Shown here in pieces: positions 9,316 to 19,051 of a stretch of DNA of 64,000 nucleotides. How positions within the stretch are numbered: position 1 is the stretch's first letter; each line of letters opens with the position of its first letter. The notes under the pieces were generated by a model, which was not told where the DNA came from, made no database searches, and saw only the letters and a program-made list of their open reading frames with translations. Made by a program: the position numbers and the translations under genes. The stretch comes from a virus. The stretch lies in the IMG/VR virus record IMGVR_UViG_3300031521_000034, positions 28,988-92,987 of that record, one strand, 5' to 3'.

Positions 9316-9371
9316 GAGACGTTTAAATGTCTAAGACCACTAAGTGTGTATCTAAAACATAAAAACGTCTC
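9316..9371. repeat. Inverted repeat upstream of transglycosylase gene
   Basis: GAGACGTTT (9316-9324) and AAACGTCTC (9363-9371) are exact inverted copies 38 bases apart, in the 126 bp gap between two minus-strand genes. It could be an operator or the 3' structure of the upstream fibre gene; nothing in the sequence decides. Confidence 0.4.
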
Positions 9372-9386
9372 TAAGAGCTCATATTG

Positions 9387-11705
9387 TTAGTAATAGGAAT
9401 AATTACCAACAGGCCAGTATTGCTTCTTGAGTTGAACTTTGAGTTTGGCTGTGAATGAGCCACCCGATGGTTCAAACATGCGGCAACTGCCAATGTTCAC
9501 CAGCCTATTACCAGATCCAAACTGCAGACTGATATCGGCGATGGTCTTATCCACACCATCACCACAGACTGTCGGATTGCTGTCCGCAAAGAACGTGCCC
9601 GATCCACTCCCACCATCTGTTTCACTCTGATAGAACGAGTTCACATACACGTCCTTGGTGAAAGACCTGAATGCGTTGTACGCCACACCATTGATGGTCA
9701 CTGTGCCTGCCACCAATGAAGATGTGGCAATCGCCGAGCTCTGGGTATTGTCGTATGTGCCGGACTCATACACATACGTACTGGGATTACTTGCTGCGGT
9801 GAAACTATCCCAGGCACTACTGTTGGGATCAACGATGTTGAACGAATACCCGCTACTGTCCCCACCAAACCAATGGTCGATGTTGTACTTGATCCCGTAC
9901 GTCATACTTCGGAAAGTAGTGTCGCCACTGAAGCCCGTCACATCAAACTGACTGGCTGAAAACCCAGCAATATTCAAATAGTACATCACCAGATACTTGT
10001 AGTGATTCTCATTTGTATATTTGATGTATGAGACATCAGGTGAGATTTCGAAGTTCACTTGATAGGGAACAGGGGTGTAGTCAGCCAGTGTGGTAAACTG
10101 CACCTCATCAGACCAATCGCTCGTATAGCCATCAGACGACTTGTACTGAATGGCTGCCTTATACGTCTTACCAGCGGAGACACTCAAGTCAAAGGTCGGG
10201 CCTTTGCTACCATGGGTGCTTGACCAGTTATCAGCACCACTGACAAAAACTACAGCAGTGGGATTACTGACATCGTAATACTTCGCCACATACTGCTTGA
10301 AAGTGCCGGTGGTGTCATTGGTCATAGCAAAATCACTACCAGAGCAATGAGCAGTCGGAGTGTAGATGTCCTGGGTCAGAGACAACACGGGTTTGTTAAC
10401 CGAAATGACCGGCACGGGAGTAGGATCAGGTGTAGGGTCAGGTGGTGGCGTCACTACGTATGTAACCTTGGTTTTGACAGACACCACTGCCGACCACTGA
10501 GTCCAGCCATATTGAACACCACGATACCTCACCTTAGCATCAAACTGGGTATCAAGTGCCAGATTCGTTAACGTGGTAGATGGCAGTGTTCCATTAACCA
10601 ATGAGACAGTCTGGTCATAAATCACTACGCCTGTCGCTGTATTGGTCACCATCAACTCAGCCTGGTCACCGGTGTCACTACCGTTTGTCACAGCGAATGC
10701 TGAACCCGAATACGTGACCGTAGGTTCAGTATCGAACAGATTGGCATAGACGGTAGGCGTAGCCAGTGCACCGCCCTTCACTTTCAAAGGCAGAGTCCTT
10801 GATGCAGAATCGCAGATGATGGTGTATTGATAATCACCAGCAGGCATGGATGCAGGAATGTTGATAGCAAAACCATCATTGCCATAGTTGTCTTCATTCC
10901 AGGAGAACCAAGACACCGTAGCACCATCCATCGAGACCGAATAGACGCTTCGATTATCGAAGTTGGTGATCTGGAACTTGGCAGCGGTTCCTTGATACAC
11001 CTCCACAGCACCTGAGACAGAGGTCGTATTACTGGCAGAGAGTTTGTTGAGAAACCGCTCTTCCATTTCAGGACGCGTGTATTCCTGATACTTTTCATAG
11101 TACAGGTCACTGTGATCGTGGCTGAGGACGTGCTTCGACAGATAATCCTGCATGCGTTTCTTCAGCAGATCCAGAGTAGGATCGATGCCAATCACAGTAG
11201 CATCTGCGATACCCCTGAGCACAGACACAATGTACTCCATCCCATACACATCCAGGCCACCATCGTGTAGGTGATGCACCGGTTGATAGGCGAGAGGCTT
11301 GTTAACCACACTGGTATTCCAGTTAGCCGCCTGGTGCCCTATCTTTTCGTTTGCGACTTGTTGGCGAAGAAGCTTCTGGTTGACATTGACAGGTCCACCT
11401 ACTGCCTGATAGCTAATGATCGCCTTTGTTTCTTGTGTAAATGCAGTAATGACAATGCCCGTGAGCACTTCCTTACCAGTTCTTTTCGATAGGTAGGAGT
11501 CAATACCAGCAGGCACATAATCGACGCCACGCACCAGTCTAACACCACCAACCACCACATCAATTGGCTTTCCATAAAACGGTCCCCAGTCAGCACCGAC
11601 CAAATAACTGCCGCTGCCAACAAGTTCTTGCTCTTCATCCTTGATCAGGTTAGTCGCTGCTTTCCCGGTATAGTCAAGAGGCAAGACAATGCTTGTTTGT
11701 GACAT
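9387..11705 (-). CDS. Tail fibre protein with shared N-terminal anchor domain
   Basis: A 772-residue protein. The start is the ATG at 11705, with AAGGAA 5 bases upstream; the in-frame ATGs at 11723 and 11711 flank that site. Residues 1-150 (LPLDYTGKAATN, WGPFYGK, GVDYVPAG) match the N-terminus of the next two fibre genes and probably form the virion-attachment domain. A beta domain follows (about 215-310, with MDGATVSWFSWNEDNYG), also shared with the next gene, then fibronectin-III-like repeats with W-x-D/E-W loops and a Thr/Pro hinge near 430. The C-terminal 200 residues are unique and rich in Tyr, Ser and Gly, as expected for a receptor-binding tip. No enzymatic motif was seen. Confidence 0.75.
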   Translation of the reverse strand: MSQTSIVLPLDYTGKAATNLIKDEEQELVGSGSYLVGADWGPFYGKPIDVVVGGVRLVRGVDYVPAGIDSYLSKRTGKEVLTGIVITAFTQETKAIISYQAVGGPVNVNQKLLRQQVANEKIGHQAANWNTSVVNKPLAYQPVHHLHDGGLDVYGMEYIVSVLRGIADATVIGIDPTLDLLKKRMQDYLSKHVLSHDHSDLYYEKYQEYTRPEMEERFLNKLSASNTTSVSGAVEVYQGTAAKFQITNFDNRSVYSVSMDGATVSWFSWNEDNYGNDGFAINIPASMPAGDYQYTIICDSASRTLPLKVKGGALATPTVYANLFDTEPTVTYSGSAFAVTNGSDTGDQAELMVTNTATGVVIYDQTVSLVNGTLPSTTLTNLALDTQFDAKVRYRGVQYGWTQWSAVVSVKTKVTYVVTPPPDPTPDPTPVPVISVNKPVLSLTQDIYTPTAHCSGSDFAMTNDTTGTFKQYVAKYYDVSNPTAVVFVSGADNWSSTHGSKGPTFDLSVSAGKTYKAAIQYKSSDGYTSDWSDEVQFTTLADYTPVPYQVNFEISPDVSYIKYTNENHYKYLVMYYLNIAGFSASQFDVTGFSGDTTFRSMTYGIKYNIDHWFGGDSSGYSFNIVDPNSSAWDSFTAASNPSTYVYESGTYDNTQSSAIATSSLVAGTVTINGVAYNAFRSFTKDVYVNSFYQSETDGGSGSGTFFADSNPTVCGDGVDKTIADISLQFGSGNRLVNIGSCRMFEPSGGSFTAKLKVQLKKQYWPVGNYSYY

Positions 11706-11759
11706 GTTCATTCCTTCATTCATTCGTGAACTCAGATGATTTGAAATGAAGCATAAAAG

Positions 11760-11793
11760 ACTACACTGGGAGGTATTATCCTCCCAGTGTAGT
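11760..11793 (-). terminator. Hairpin downstream of 894-residue fibre gene
   Basis: A perfect 14 bp stem (11760-11773 with 11780-11793) around a 6-base loop, just past the stop of the fibre gene that ends at 11806. Confidence 0.75.
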
Positions 11794-11805
11794 ATGTATT
11801 ACTTC

Positions 11806-14490
11806 TTAACTGTTATTGGAGATAGAGGCAGTCACACCCATACTGAAAGTTTCAGTCAGAGTGCTTCCAGTGCCATTAACTCGATTGATGCTCACCGTAA
11901 CGGTGTCGTTAAAGGTCTCTTCCGTCGCAGAGTTGCTGGTGGTGTTGATGCTGAACGACGCAGACCCCAAAGAAGTCCAGTTGACAGCATTGTTGAGCAC
12001 CGTGGTGTTGGATGGCACGAATGCCCCACCGCGAGAGATCTTCACCTGGAACTCATCAGCATTGGGCGTACCACCAGTACACCACGTACCAGTCGCAATA
12101 ATGCCACCACCCTTGCTAACTGACCACGTCCCGTTCACACTGATGTAGAACTCCACTGACGGGTCCATGTCATCCAGTCTGTATGGACCACTTGTACCCA
12201 GGCTAGACTTCAGAACAGCAGAGGAGCTGTTTCCAGCAGTCGTCGTAAAGATCACATTCAACCAGCCGGTGTAATACGACACACCACCTTGAGTAATCTT
12301 GCAGCGATAAGAACCCGTGACTGTTGCATCATCACCATACTTCCAGTTATACGTAAACGTGGTCGCTTGCGATGTCTGGTTGTTGATGGTGAACTGAGTA
12401 CCACCGCCGTATTCCCACGTGTAACTGCACGAGTCAGCGTTGTAGGGTCCAGGGATGGCTCTGATGCTACCGCTCTGAATAGCCATCGAACTACCAGGAG
12501 TAGCCGATACCACTGCCGCGGTTGTGATGGGTGTCTTCTCGATCGTCGCACTCAGAAGAGGGTACTGGAATGTGCCGACCACTGCGCTACCAGAACCAGA
12601 CACCACCTTAACAGACGGAGTCTCCCAATAAACAGGAGAACCTGCCGCATTGATCTCCATGATCGTGCAAGCCCAATATGCAGTGGCATTCCCACTTCCA
12701 GAGAAGTAAGCCGCAGCAGTGTTCGGGGAATTACACGCGATGCTGGAGTCACCCGAGACATAATGCCAATGATACGTCTGGGCGCCCGATGCATTGGATG
12801 GCGCAGGAGAAGCTGTTACGGTAGGAGGCTGACCACCACCCGAAGTTGCCACATTGACCGTTCCGATGTCGGTAGTGGCACCCGTCATCGCCACAAAGGC
12901 CGCTCTGGTTTTGAATACGGCATAATCGGACCAATCAGAATACTCACCAGAGGCACCCTTGAAGCGTGCCGAAATTCGATAACTGGTATCGAGCTTGAGG
13001 GTCTCGCTGAAAGACGGTGCGGTAGAGCCATTGCACAGTCTGTCATAGGCAGTGATCTGAGGCAGCCACGAGTCAGCCAGTGCGACTATGTAGTCGTAGC
13101 TGTATGGCGTATCCGATCCAGAGCTCAGTTTGAACTGACTCATCTGGAATGCAACCGATGCATCAACGGTCGAAGGAGTGGCCGTGATAGTAGGTTTCTC
13201 AATCGTCGCAGACACCACAATTACATACGTGTCCTTGGTAGTGACACTGATCGGATCAGACCAGTCACTCCAGCCCAGAGTTGCTCCCTTATAGCGCACC
13301 TTTGCAGAGAACGTCGTAGAGACAGGCAGACCAGTGAGCGTGATGGTGCCACCATTAGTGCCAGCGATGGTCTGATGATAGTACTCGGCACCGGTGCTGG
13401 TATTGGTAACTACCCACTCACATGCAGCCAGCGTATCGGTGTTACCAGCCTTCACGCTGAAGTTTGAGCCAGCAATTACCCAGGTCGGATCACTGTCGTA
13501 CAACGTGCCAGAGAGTGCAGGTTTGTTTATGCCAGTATCAGTGATCATCAGCGGGATAACTCGACTGGACGAATTACACTTGATTGTCAAGTTCTGGGAA
13601 CCCAACGGCATGTTGTCCGGGATGGTCAGCATGAATGCGCTGTTACCCTTGGTCTGATCAGTTGGCCAAGAGTAAAAAGACACTGCTCCGCCATCGAGTA
13701 CAGCGCTGTAGCTGCTGTAAATGTCGTAGTTGGTGATGTGAAAACTACCCGTAGCCCCACGGGGCAAACTGGTCGGTCCATCGATCGTAATGGCATTGGA
13801 GTAGTCGGTGCGCTTCAGATATCGATCATCGGCTTCCTGCTTTGTCCAAACTTCACCCTTGGTGTAATACAGCCAATCGTGATCGTGACTGACCTTGTGA
13901 GTCGCCATCAGGTTGTCGATGTAGTTGCGCAAAGCATCGAGCGCATTCACATTGCCATTGAGAATGGCCTGACGGATGTCTTCGAGCACATATACCAGAT
14001 ACTCAAAGCCATAGCTATCACCGATATCGTGCAAGTGATGCCCGACAGGAAAGAGGTTGGGTTTACCAACAATCTCTCCATAGTTGAAGACACGAGTATC
14101 CACATCCACTGTGGCAATCATGTCAATCAAAGCTTGCACCATCAGGATGTACGGTCCACCGGTCATCTGACCAGAGAACTGAATGTTATTGGAGACAGCC
14201 GGATCAATGATCGCAACTGCACCACAAACATCCTGACCTGACCTGGCAGTAGCCGATGCCACGGACTGGATGGGCAGATACTGAACTCGAGGAGTCAGAG
14301 TTTTTCCAGTGCTCGCATCAACCAAAGTGATCGTATCGCCAAAGAAGGGACCGTAGTCAGGAACGAACACTCGGTTGGTGTGCGGCACGAGTGTATGGGG
14401 CTCTCCACTGACAAAGTTGTCAGCGCTCTTCCCCGTCAAGTCAAGCGGATAGCGCAAGATCTTTTTGCCCACGTAATCATCGTCGGACAT
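11806..14490 (-). CDS. Tail fibre protein, paralogue of its neighbour
   Basis: An 894-residue protein with ACGGAG upstream of the ATG. Residues 1-160 (LRYPLDLTGKSADN, YGPFFGD, VQYLP, GHHLHDIGDSYGFEY) repeat the anchor domain of the adjacent fibre genes, and a domain with LDGGAVSFYSWPTD is shared with the 772-residue fibre. Next come several fibronectin-III- or Ig-like beta repeats (SDWSDPISV, GYSDWSDYAVFKT type) rich in Ser, Thr and Gly. The last 120 residues (FSINTTSNSATEETFND, FSMGVTASISNNS) resemble the beta domains of the two short proteins encoded next. No catalytic motif was seen. It is probably a structural fibre or adhesin on the tail. Confidence 0.75.
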   Translation of the reverse strand: MSDDDYVGKKILRYPLDLTGKSADNFVSGEPHTLVPHTNRVFVPDYGPFFGDTITLVDASTGKTLTPRVQYLPIQSVASATARSGQDVCGAVAIIDPAVSNNIQFSGQMTGGPYILMVQALIDMIATVDVDTRVFNYGEIVGKPNLFPVGHHLHDIGDSYGFEYLVYVLEDIRQAILNGNVNALDALRNYIDNLMATHKVSHDHDWLYYTKGEVWTKQEADDRYLKRTDYSNAITIDGPTSLPRGATGSFHITNYDIYSSYSAVLDGGAVSFYSWPTDQTKGNSAFMLTIPDNMPLGSQNLTIKCNSSSRVIPLMITDTGINKPALSGTLYDSDPTWVIAGSNFSVKAGNTDTLAACEWVVTNTSTGAEYYHQTIAGTNGGTITLTGLPVSTTFSAKVRYKGATLGWSDWSDPISVTTKDTYVIVVSATIEKPTITATPSTVDASVAFQMSQFKLSSGSDTPYSYDYIVALADSWLPQITAYDRLCNGSTAPSFSETLKLDTSYRISARFKGASGEYSDWSDYAVFKTRAAFVAMTGATTDIGTVNVATSGGGQPPTVTASPAPSNASGAQTYHWHYVSGDSSIACNSPNTAAAYFSGSGNATAYWACTIMEINAAGSPVYWETPSVKVVSGSGSAVVGTFQYPLLSATIEKTPITTAAVVSATPGSSMAIQSGSIRAIPGPYNADSCSYTWEYGGGTQFTINNQTSQATTFTYNWKYGDDATVTGSYRCKITQGGVSYYTGWLNVIFTTTAGNSSSAVLKSSLGTSGPYRLDDMDPSVEFYISVNGTWSVSKGGGIIATGTWCTGGTPNADEFQVKISRGGAFVPSNTTVLNNAVNWTSLGSASFSINTTSNSATEETFNDTVTVSINRVNGTGSTLTETFSMGVTASISNNS

Positions 14491-14542
14491 ATGCTACTCC
14501 GTTAAAAAGTTTGAGATAACCAGATGATTTCCGATACCTGGT

Positions 14543-15193
14543 TTAGCCGTTGTTATTTACCATAGCCTCAAGATCGAATATGACTTGAGTGGTGTGGACA
14601 TTCAAACTATCGTTGCTACTTATCAATTTCACATTGAAGATATTTCTGTCAGTCAAACTAAGGTTGGAGCTACTCGCGAGTGAAACTGTATAAAGCACGT
14701 AGGCATTGGAACTACTCCCCAACAACATCCAGTCAGGAGCACCATTTGTGATAGTGACGTTATTGTTTCCATTCAGAGAGTCTGAAACCATCTCAAACAT
14801 GACTTCAAACTGACCATCTGTAGGAGCAGCTCCTTCAACCCATGTTCCTGAGTAAACATAACCACCATAGTTGTTTTGAATGTCCAATGCACCTTGTGTG
14901 ATGTAGATTTTCCAGTTACCTGTATCTTCGATCATGAACGTCATGTGAACGTCCACAGTTGTTCCGCTAGCATACCCAGTACTGATTGTACCAATGTCGG
15001 ACTTGATCACTGCTATGGGGGCTTTCCCATAGAAGTCACTAAGAGATATAGGTCCTGAGGGTATTCCAGCCAGATTCCTGACCGCAACATCATTTAAACT
15101 GATGGCGTCGGTGGAGCTCATTCCAAGAATCTTGCGAATATCGGACATTGATATTGCGCCTGATGATGGTAGCACTGGTTTTAGACCTGCCAT
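14543..15193 (-). CDS. Short tail-fibre-like protein, paralogue of the gene ending at 15226
   Basis: A 216-residue protein. The first 60 residues carry a repeated motif common in phage tail proteins: SSGAISMSDIR, then ISLNDVAVRNLAG and GPISLSDFYGK. The remaining 150 residues form an Ig-like beta domain with many Ser, Asn and Thr. The neighbouring gene has the same two-part plan, so this is a local duplication. GTGAGG precedes the ATG. It is probably a small fibre or decoration protein of the tail; the sequence shows no enzyme features. Confidence 0.65.
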   Translation of the reverse strand: MAGLKPVLPSSGAISMSDIRKILGMSSTDAISLNDVAVRNLAGIPSGPISLSDFYGKAPIAVIKSDIGTISTGYASGTTVDVHMTFMIEDTGNWKIYITQGALDIQNNYGGYVYSGTWVEGAAPTDGQFEVMFEMVSDSLNGNNNVTITNGAPDWMLLGSSSNAYVLYTVSLASSSNLSLTDRNIFNVKLISSNDSLNVHTTQVIFDLEAMVNNNG

Positions 15194-15225
15194 TTCAATG
15201 CCTCACTTTGTTCTATCTTTTATTG

Positions 15226-15831
15226 CTATCCGACATTTATCGGAGATGCTGTTGCTGTGAATTTCAGTGTTTGAGATATCAGCGGTGTAGTTGATCCGAC
15301 AGCCCTGATTTCCACAAGGAAAGTAGCCGTACAGTCAACGGACTGTGTCGAAGTAGTGCTTGCCAAATGAGCGCGAACTTCGAATACGATACTGCCTGCA
15401 TTGGACGTTATTGCTGTCCAGTTAGATGCACCATTATAAATCGTTCTGGTGACACCTAGAGTGCTGCTCGAGATCACGGTATACCTGACCTCATATGCAG
15501 AGTCATTGACTGTGCCAGTGGCCCAGCTACCATCTACTAAGGTATCGGAAGAGATGTGGTCATGCCCACTTACTTCTAAGTAAAACTGACAAGCGGCAGA
15601 ACTTTGAAATATGTTGGTATAAGCTGTTTCTGATAACCCGAGCGATGAATTGACTACGCCAGCGACTATTTTACTCTTACCGTAGAAATCGGATAATGAG
15701 ATAGCACCACTGGTTTTGCCAGCCAAGGCCCTCACATCAGCATCATTCAAACTGATACTGGTTCCGGCAACTTTGCCGAGTTCGGTTCTGATGTCCGTTA
15801 AAGAAATACGTCCTGATGCAGGTAGCGTCAT
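15226..15831 (-). CDS. Short tail-fibre-like protein, paralogue of the gene ending at 14543
   Basis: A 201-residue protein with the same N-terminal module as its neighbour: ASGRISLTDIRTELG, ISLNDADVRALAG and GAISLSDFYGK, followed by a beta-rich domain of about 140 residues. The N-terminal modules are close; the C-terminal domains have diverged more, with only patches such as GA-S/P-NW and a final ISQ/THT-Q strand in common. AGAGGAA lies upstream of the ATG. The pattern of conserved base and divergent tip is that of exchangeable receptor-binding parts. Confidence 0.65.
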   Translation of the reverse strand: MTLPASGRISLTDIRTELGKVAGTSISLNDADVRALAGKTSGAISLSDFYGKSKIVAGVVNSSLGLSETAYTNIFQSSAACQFYLEVSGHDHISSDTLVDGSWATGTVNDSAYEVRYTVISSSTLGVTRTIYNGASNWTAITSNAGSIVFEVRAHLASTTSTQSVDCTATFLVEIRAVGSTTPLISQTLKFTATASPINVG

Positions 15832-15850
15832 GGTTTTCCTCTGAAGAAAT

Positions 15851-15890
15851 AGATTAGACCTCTGAGCAAATGAGCTCAGAGGTCTAATCT
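15851..15890 (-). terminator. Hairpin downstream of S74 fibre gene
   Basis: A perfect 17 bp stem (15851-15867 with 15874-15890) around a 6-base loop, 12 bases past the fibre stop codon on the minus strand. Confidence 0.75.
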
Positions 15891-15902
15891 CAACCTAAGT
15901 CA

Positions 15903-18900
15903 TCACCGTTTCTCAAGTGCCTCGATGCGGGCAATAAGCTGGTGAATAAGTTCATCCTGCTTAACAGCCAACTTGGCAAGCTTCACTGCCGAATACAAAG
16001 CAGCATTGCCATAGTTCACGCCCAGATACCCATTCTCATCCATCTGAACTGCTTCGGGCAACACATCCTGAAGCGACTGAGCACCCACACCCACATTGGT
16101 CTGTTTGATGTCTGTACGATCATAGACACCAGCCAGAACAGATGACAGCCGCCACACGTAGTCATCACCCTTATCACGCCAGTTGGTCTTCAAACGTTCA
16201 TCCGAAGTCAGCGTGAGGTTGGTATTGGCAAACAGCGTGCCCGTAATAGTGACGTCACCATTCACTGTGGCGCCTGCAAGCAAAGACGCAACCAGTGTTT
16301 GAGTAACATCGGCTGCATTCATGGGCGCATATCCCAAGGCCGAAGCTACCATTGCTGCTGAGAGCCCACCGAGCGGAGTGAAACCAAGAGCGCTCGTTAC
16401 CATGGAGCTATTGATTCCACTCAATGGAGTGTATCCTAGAGCCGAAGTGACCATGGAACTGGTGATGCCGGTCAGATAGGTGCTGTTGTCCAGTGTCCAG
16501 GAGTTTGTTCCGGTCTTCTTGAGCAAACCTACCGAAGAATCACTGAGTCCAGCAATAGCCGTCAAGTCAGCATCCGCCGTCTGGTAACTGGTCTGATCGA
16601 ATGTAAACCCGCCACTGCCATTCGCGCGAATCAGACCAGTAGTGCTCGCAGACATCCCCGCCAAAGCCGTCAGCAACGCAGACTTCACCTGATAGTTATT
16701 CAGTGCGGAGTTGATGTTGCCAATATTGGTTTCAGCGGCACCCATTCTGGTCGCAAGACCGCTAATGGCGGTAGTGTTACCCGAGACATTGCTGTTGGTG
16801 GTTCCAATAGCGCTGCTGTTCGAATCCACAGCTGACTTCAAAGAGTTGATGGCATTAACCACCGTATCTTTCGAAGAGGTAGTGAGATTCCCCATTGTGC
16901 CCACTTCAGCATTGATGCCGGACACCGTAGACTGCAGCGTGCTCAAACCGGATTGCAGGTTTGAGATATTGGTCTCATCAGTGGCCTGCTTACCCTGAAT
17001 ACTGGAAATCGATGTAATGATTCCAGAGATCGAGGAAGTATGACCCGATACTGTCGATTGCAGTGAACTGATGGCTTGTTCATCAGAAGTGCGGCTCGCC
17101 TTCAAGCTGGACACATCAGTCTGGATTGCACTGATGACAGAGTTGGTATTAGTACCGTTTGTACCCACACTCTGCGAGAGGCTGGTAATCTGCTGCTGAA
17201 GACTGGTATCTTCAGCCTGCATCTGGGTCAGGGTGGTGTTGATGCCGCTGACACCAGACTGAAGAGTGCTGATTGCTTGCTCGTCAGATGTCCTGGAAGT
17301 CTTGAGACTGCTGACGTCGGACTGAAGGGATGAGATGGAGCTATCCGTCGCAGCCTTATTGTCACTGACCGTCTTCTGCACACCCGTCACAGTAGTCTGA
17401 AGGCTACTGATGGCGTCAGTATTCTTCGAGACATTCGTATTGGTGGTGCTCAGTCCAGATTGCAGGTTACTGATGTTGGTCTCGTCAGTCGTTCGCGAAC
17501 TATCAAGGCTACCGAGCTTGCCCCAAACCGAAGTCAGGGTATTCTTGATGTTGGTGATGTCGCTTTGCGACTGTGCGATGTTCAGGTTGGCCGATTGCAG
17601 TTCCGACAGATACGCGAACTTGACTTCACTCGCATAGACAATACCAGCGGGCTCGTCGGTATAGTTGTTGTCAGTCGTAATCAGACCAAGTGCTTTCGAC
17701 AAGGACGTATTAACAATCCTCGATCGATCCGTAGCAGTGCGCACATACAGCGACAGATACGTATCCACTCCGTTGACCTGAGACACGGCATAGCCGAACT
17801 CAACAGCACCGTTGTCACGAGTCAGGTTCAGAACATTCAGGTCATACTTGGCAGAGCCACTGAGATTGTATCCCAGAGAGACCATGTATGTAGCTGGGTG
17901 GTGTGCGTGATCCGTTGCGACAGTAGTGATTACAGAAGCAGCAGAATCAGCAGCCGTATAGTTCGACATATCAATCATGCCGATGTACGACCACCTGCTC
18001 GCGTACCCACCAATTGCTGCGAGATCAGAGAACTCAGTCTGGCTCGCATTGAGATCTCCCACTTCCTGCGCTGTCATCTGAATACTGGCGAGTACTTCAG
18101 CCAGTGTCTTGCCACCGAGCTTGCTGGCATTGGCAACAGTGCTTGCCAAAATGTCAGACAGACTCTTACCTTGAAGAGTCGTAGCGTTATTCGCCACAGA
18201 TGTCGAGAGATTGGAGATCACCTGGTCATAGGTCATGCCATTGAACTTCTCGGCATTTGCTGCAGTCCCGCCCAGAATGTACGTCATCAGCTCAGTCAGA
18301 TGCATGCCGTCAATTGCATCGGATGTCGCTGCGGAAACAGCCTTACCCGTCGCATCGAGTTTCTTGGCAAGCAGATCATTGATCTGACTGATGGTGTAGG
18401 TAGCGAGCTGGGCATTGCCGCTCTTGAGCAGCAGCGCCTCGTAGATGTTCACCAACTCAGCCACCACCTGAGACAACCCCACCATATCCACCAGATCCCA
18501 CTGGTGATCAATCACCGGGAAAGTAGCAGGCAGCTCAGCCACGGCATCCCAGCTCGTGATGCGAGGGTTGGAAGTAGCAGTGGTGAGCAGGTAGTTGATG
18601 TCATTCGTGGATATGGTCCAAACGCCGCCAATCGTCTGGTAGGAATTGAAAGTAACCACGCCTTCAAGATCGGTATCGATGAAAGAAATCGAGCCGTAGA
18701 TAGGCTTTGCGCAAGAACGAGTGGCTGCAAGGAATTCGTGTGTCAGAACGTAATCTTGCCCTTCAACGAGGGTTCTTGTCGTTCCGTCAGTCTTATTGGT
18801 AAAGGACAGGTTAAGACCTGCCCTGAAAAATGGAGCTTGTGCGGGAATGATGAACTGAAAGTCGCGATAGTTGACTTTCGTGAGGATTTGCTGCTCTCCG

Positions 18901-18962
18901 GTGATCTTGTTTGCGGTGCTAACACCGGTAGGATCAAACGGATACGCGTTGGTGGGAGTCAT
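15903..18962 (-). CDS. Long tail fibre with C-terminal S74 intramolecular chaperone
   Basis: A 1019-residue protein. Residues 1-170 (AYPFDPTGVSTANK, QAPFFRAG, EGQDYVL, FPVIDHQWDLVDMVG) are the anchor domain also found in the two other large fibres. Residues about 450-760 are coiled-coil repeats built on SSLQSDVSSLK and SDEQAISTLQS units. Then come repeats of the type SSMVTSALGYTPL and DADLTAIAGL, familiar from short tail fibres. The end is a Peptidase_S74 domain from residue 920, SDERLKTNW, with the expected Ser920/Lys925 pair; it would assist trimerisation and then cut itself off before Ser920, releasing about 100 residues. TAGGAT precedes the ATG. Confidence 0.85.
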   Translation of the reverse strand: MTPTNAYPFDPTGVSTANKITGEQQILTKVNYRDFQFIIPAQAPFFRAGLNLSFTNKTDGTTRTLVEGQDYVLTHEFLAATRSCAKPIYGSISFIDTDLEGVVTFNSYQTIGGVWTISTNDINYLLTTATSNPRITSWDAVAELPATFPVIDHQWDLVDMVGLSQVVAELVNIYEALLLKSGNAQLATYTISQINDLLAKKLDATGKAVSAATSDAIDGMHLTELMTYILGGTAANAEKFNGMTYDQVISNLSTSVANNATTLQGKSLSDILASTVANASKLGGKTLAEVLASIQMTAQEVGDLNASQTEFSDLAAIGGYASRWSYIGMIDMSNYTAADSAASVITTVATDHAHHPATYMVSLGYNLSGSAKYDLNVLNLTRDNGAVEFGYAVSQVNGVDTYLSLYVRTATDRSRIVNTSLSKALGLITTDNNYTDEPAGIVYASEVKFAYLSELQSANLNIAQSQSDITNIKNTLTSVWGKLGSLDSSRTTDETNISNLQSGLSTTNTNVSKNTDAISSLQTTVTGVQKTVSDNKAATDSSISSLQSDVSSLKTSRTSDEQAISTLQSGVSGINTTLTQMQAEDTSLQQQITSLSQSVGTNGTNTNSVISAIQTDVSSLKASRTSDEQAISSLQSTVSGHTSSISGIITSISSIQGKQATDETNISNLQSGLSTLQSTVSGINAEVGTMGNLTTSSKDTVVNAINSLKSAVDSNSSAIGTTNSNVSGNTTAISGLATRMGAAETNIGNINSALNNYQVKSALLTALAGMSASTTGLIRANGSGGFTFDQTSYQTADADLTAIAGLSDSSVGLLKKTGTNSWTLDNSTYLTGITSSMVTSALGYTPLSGINSSMVTSALGFTPLGGLSAAMVASALGYAPMNAADVTQTLVASLLAGATVNGDVTITGTLFANTNLTLTSDERLKTNWRDKGDDYVWRLSSVLAGVYDRTDIKQTNVGVGAQSLQDVLPEAVQMDENGYLGVNYGNAALYSAVKLAKLAVKQDELIHQLIARIEALEKR

Positions 18963-19051
18963 AGTTGCGATCCTAGGGTTGCAATTTATTACGATCTCGT
19001 CGAGATTCGATTCTTACTCAAACTATTTGCTATTAGCGTCCGAGGTATAAA
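18963..19051. promoter_or_regulatory. Divergent intergenic region
   Basis: 89 AT-rich bases between the long fibre gene (-) and the next gene (+); it must hold signals for one or both. I see ribosome sites (TAGGAT, GAGGT) but no convincing -35/-10 pair. Confidence 0.4.

Noticed and set aside
12289-13467. 392-codon plus-strand open frame
   Set aside because: Antisense to the 894-residue fibre gene; composition dominated by Arg, Ser and Cys with no domain, no ribosome site.
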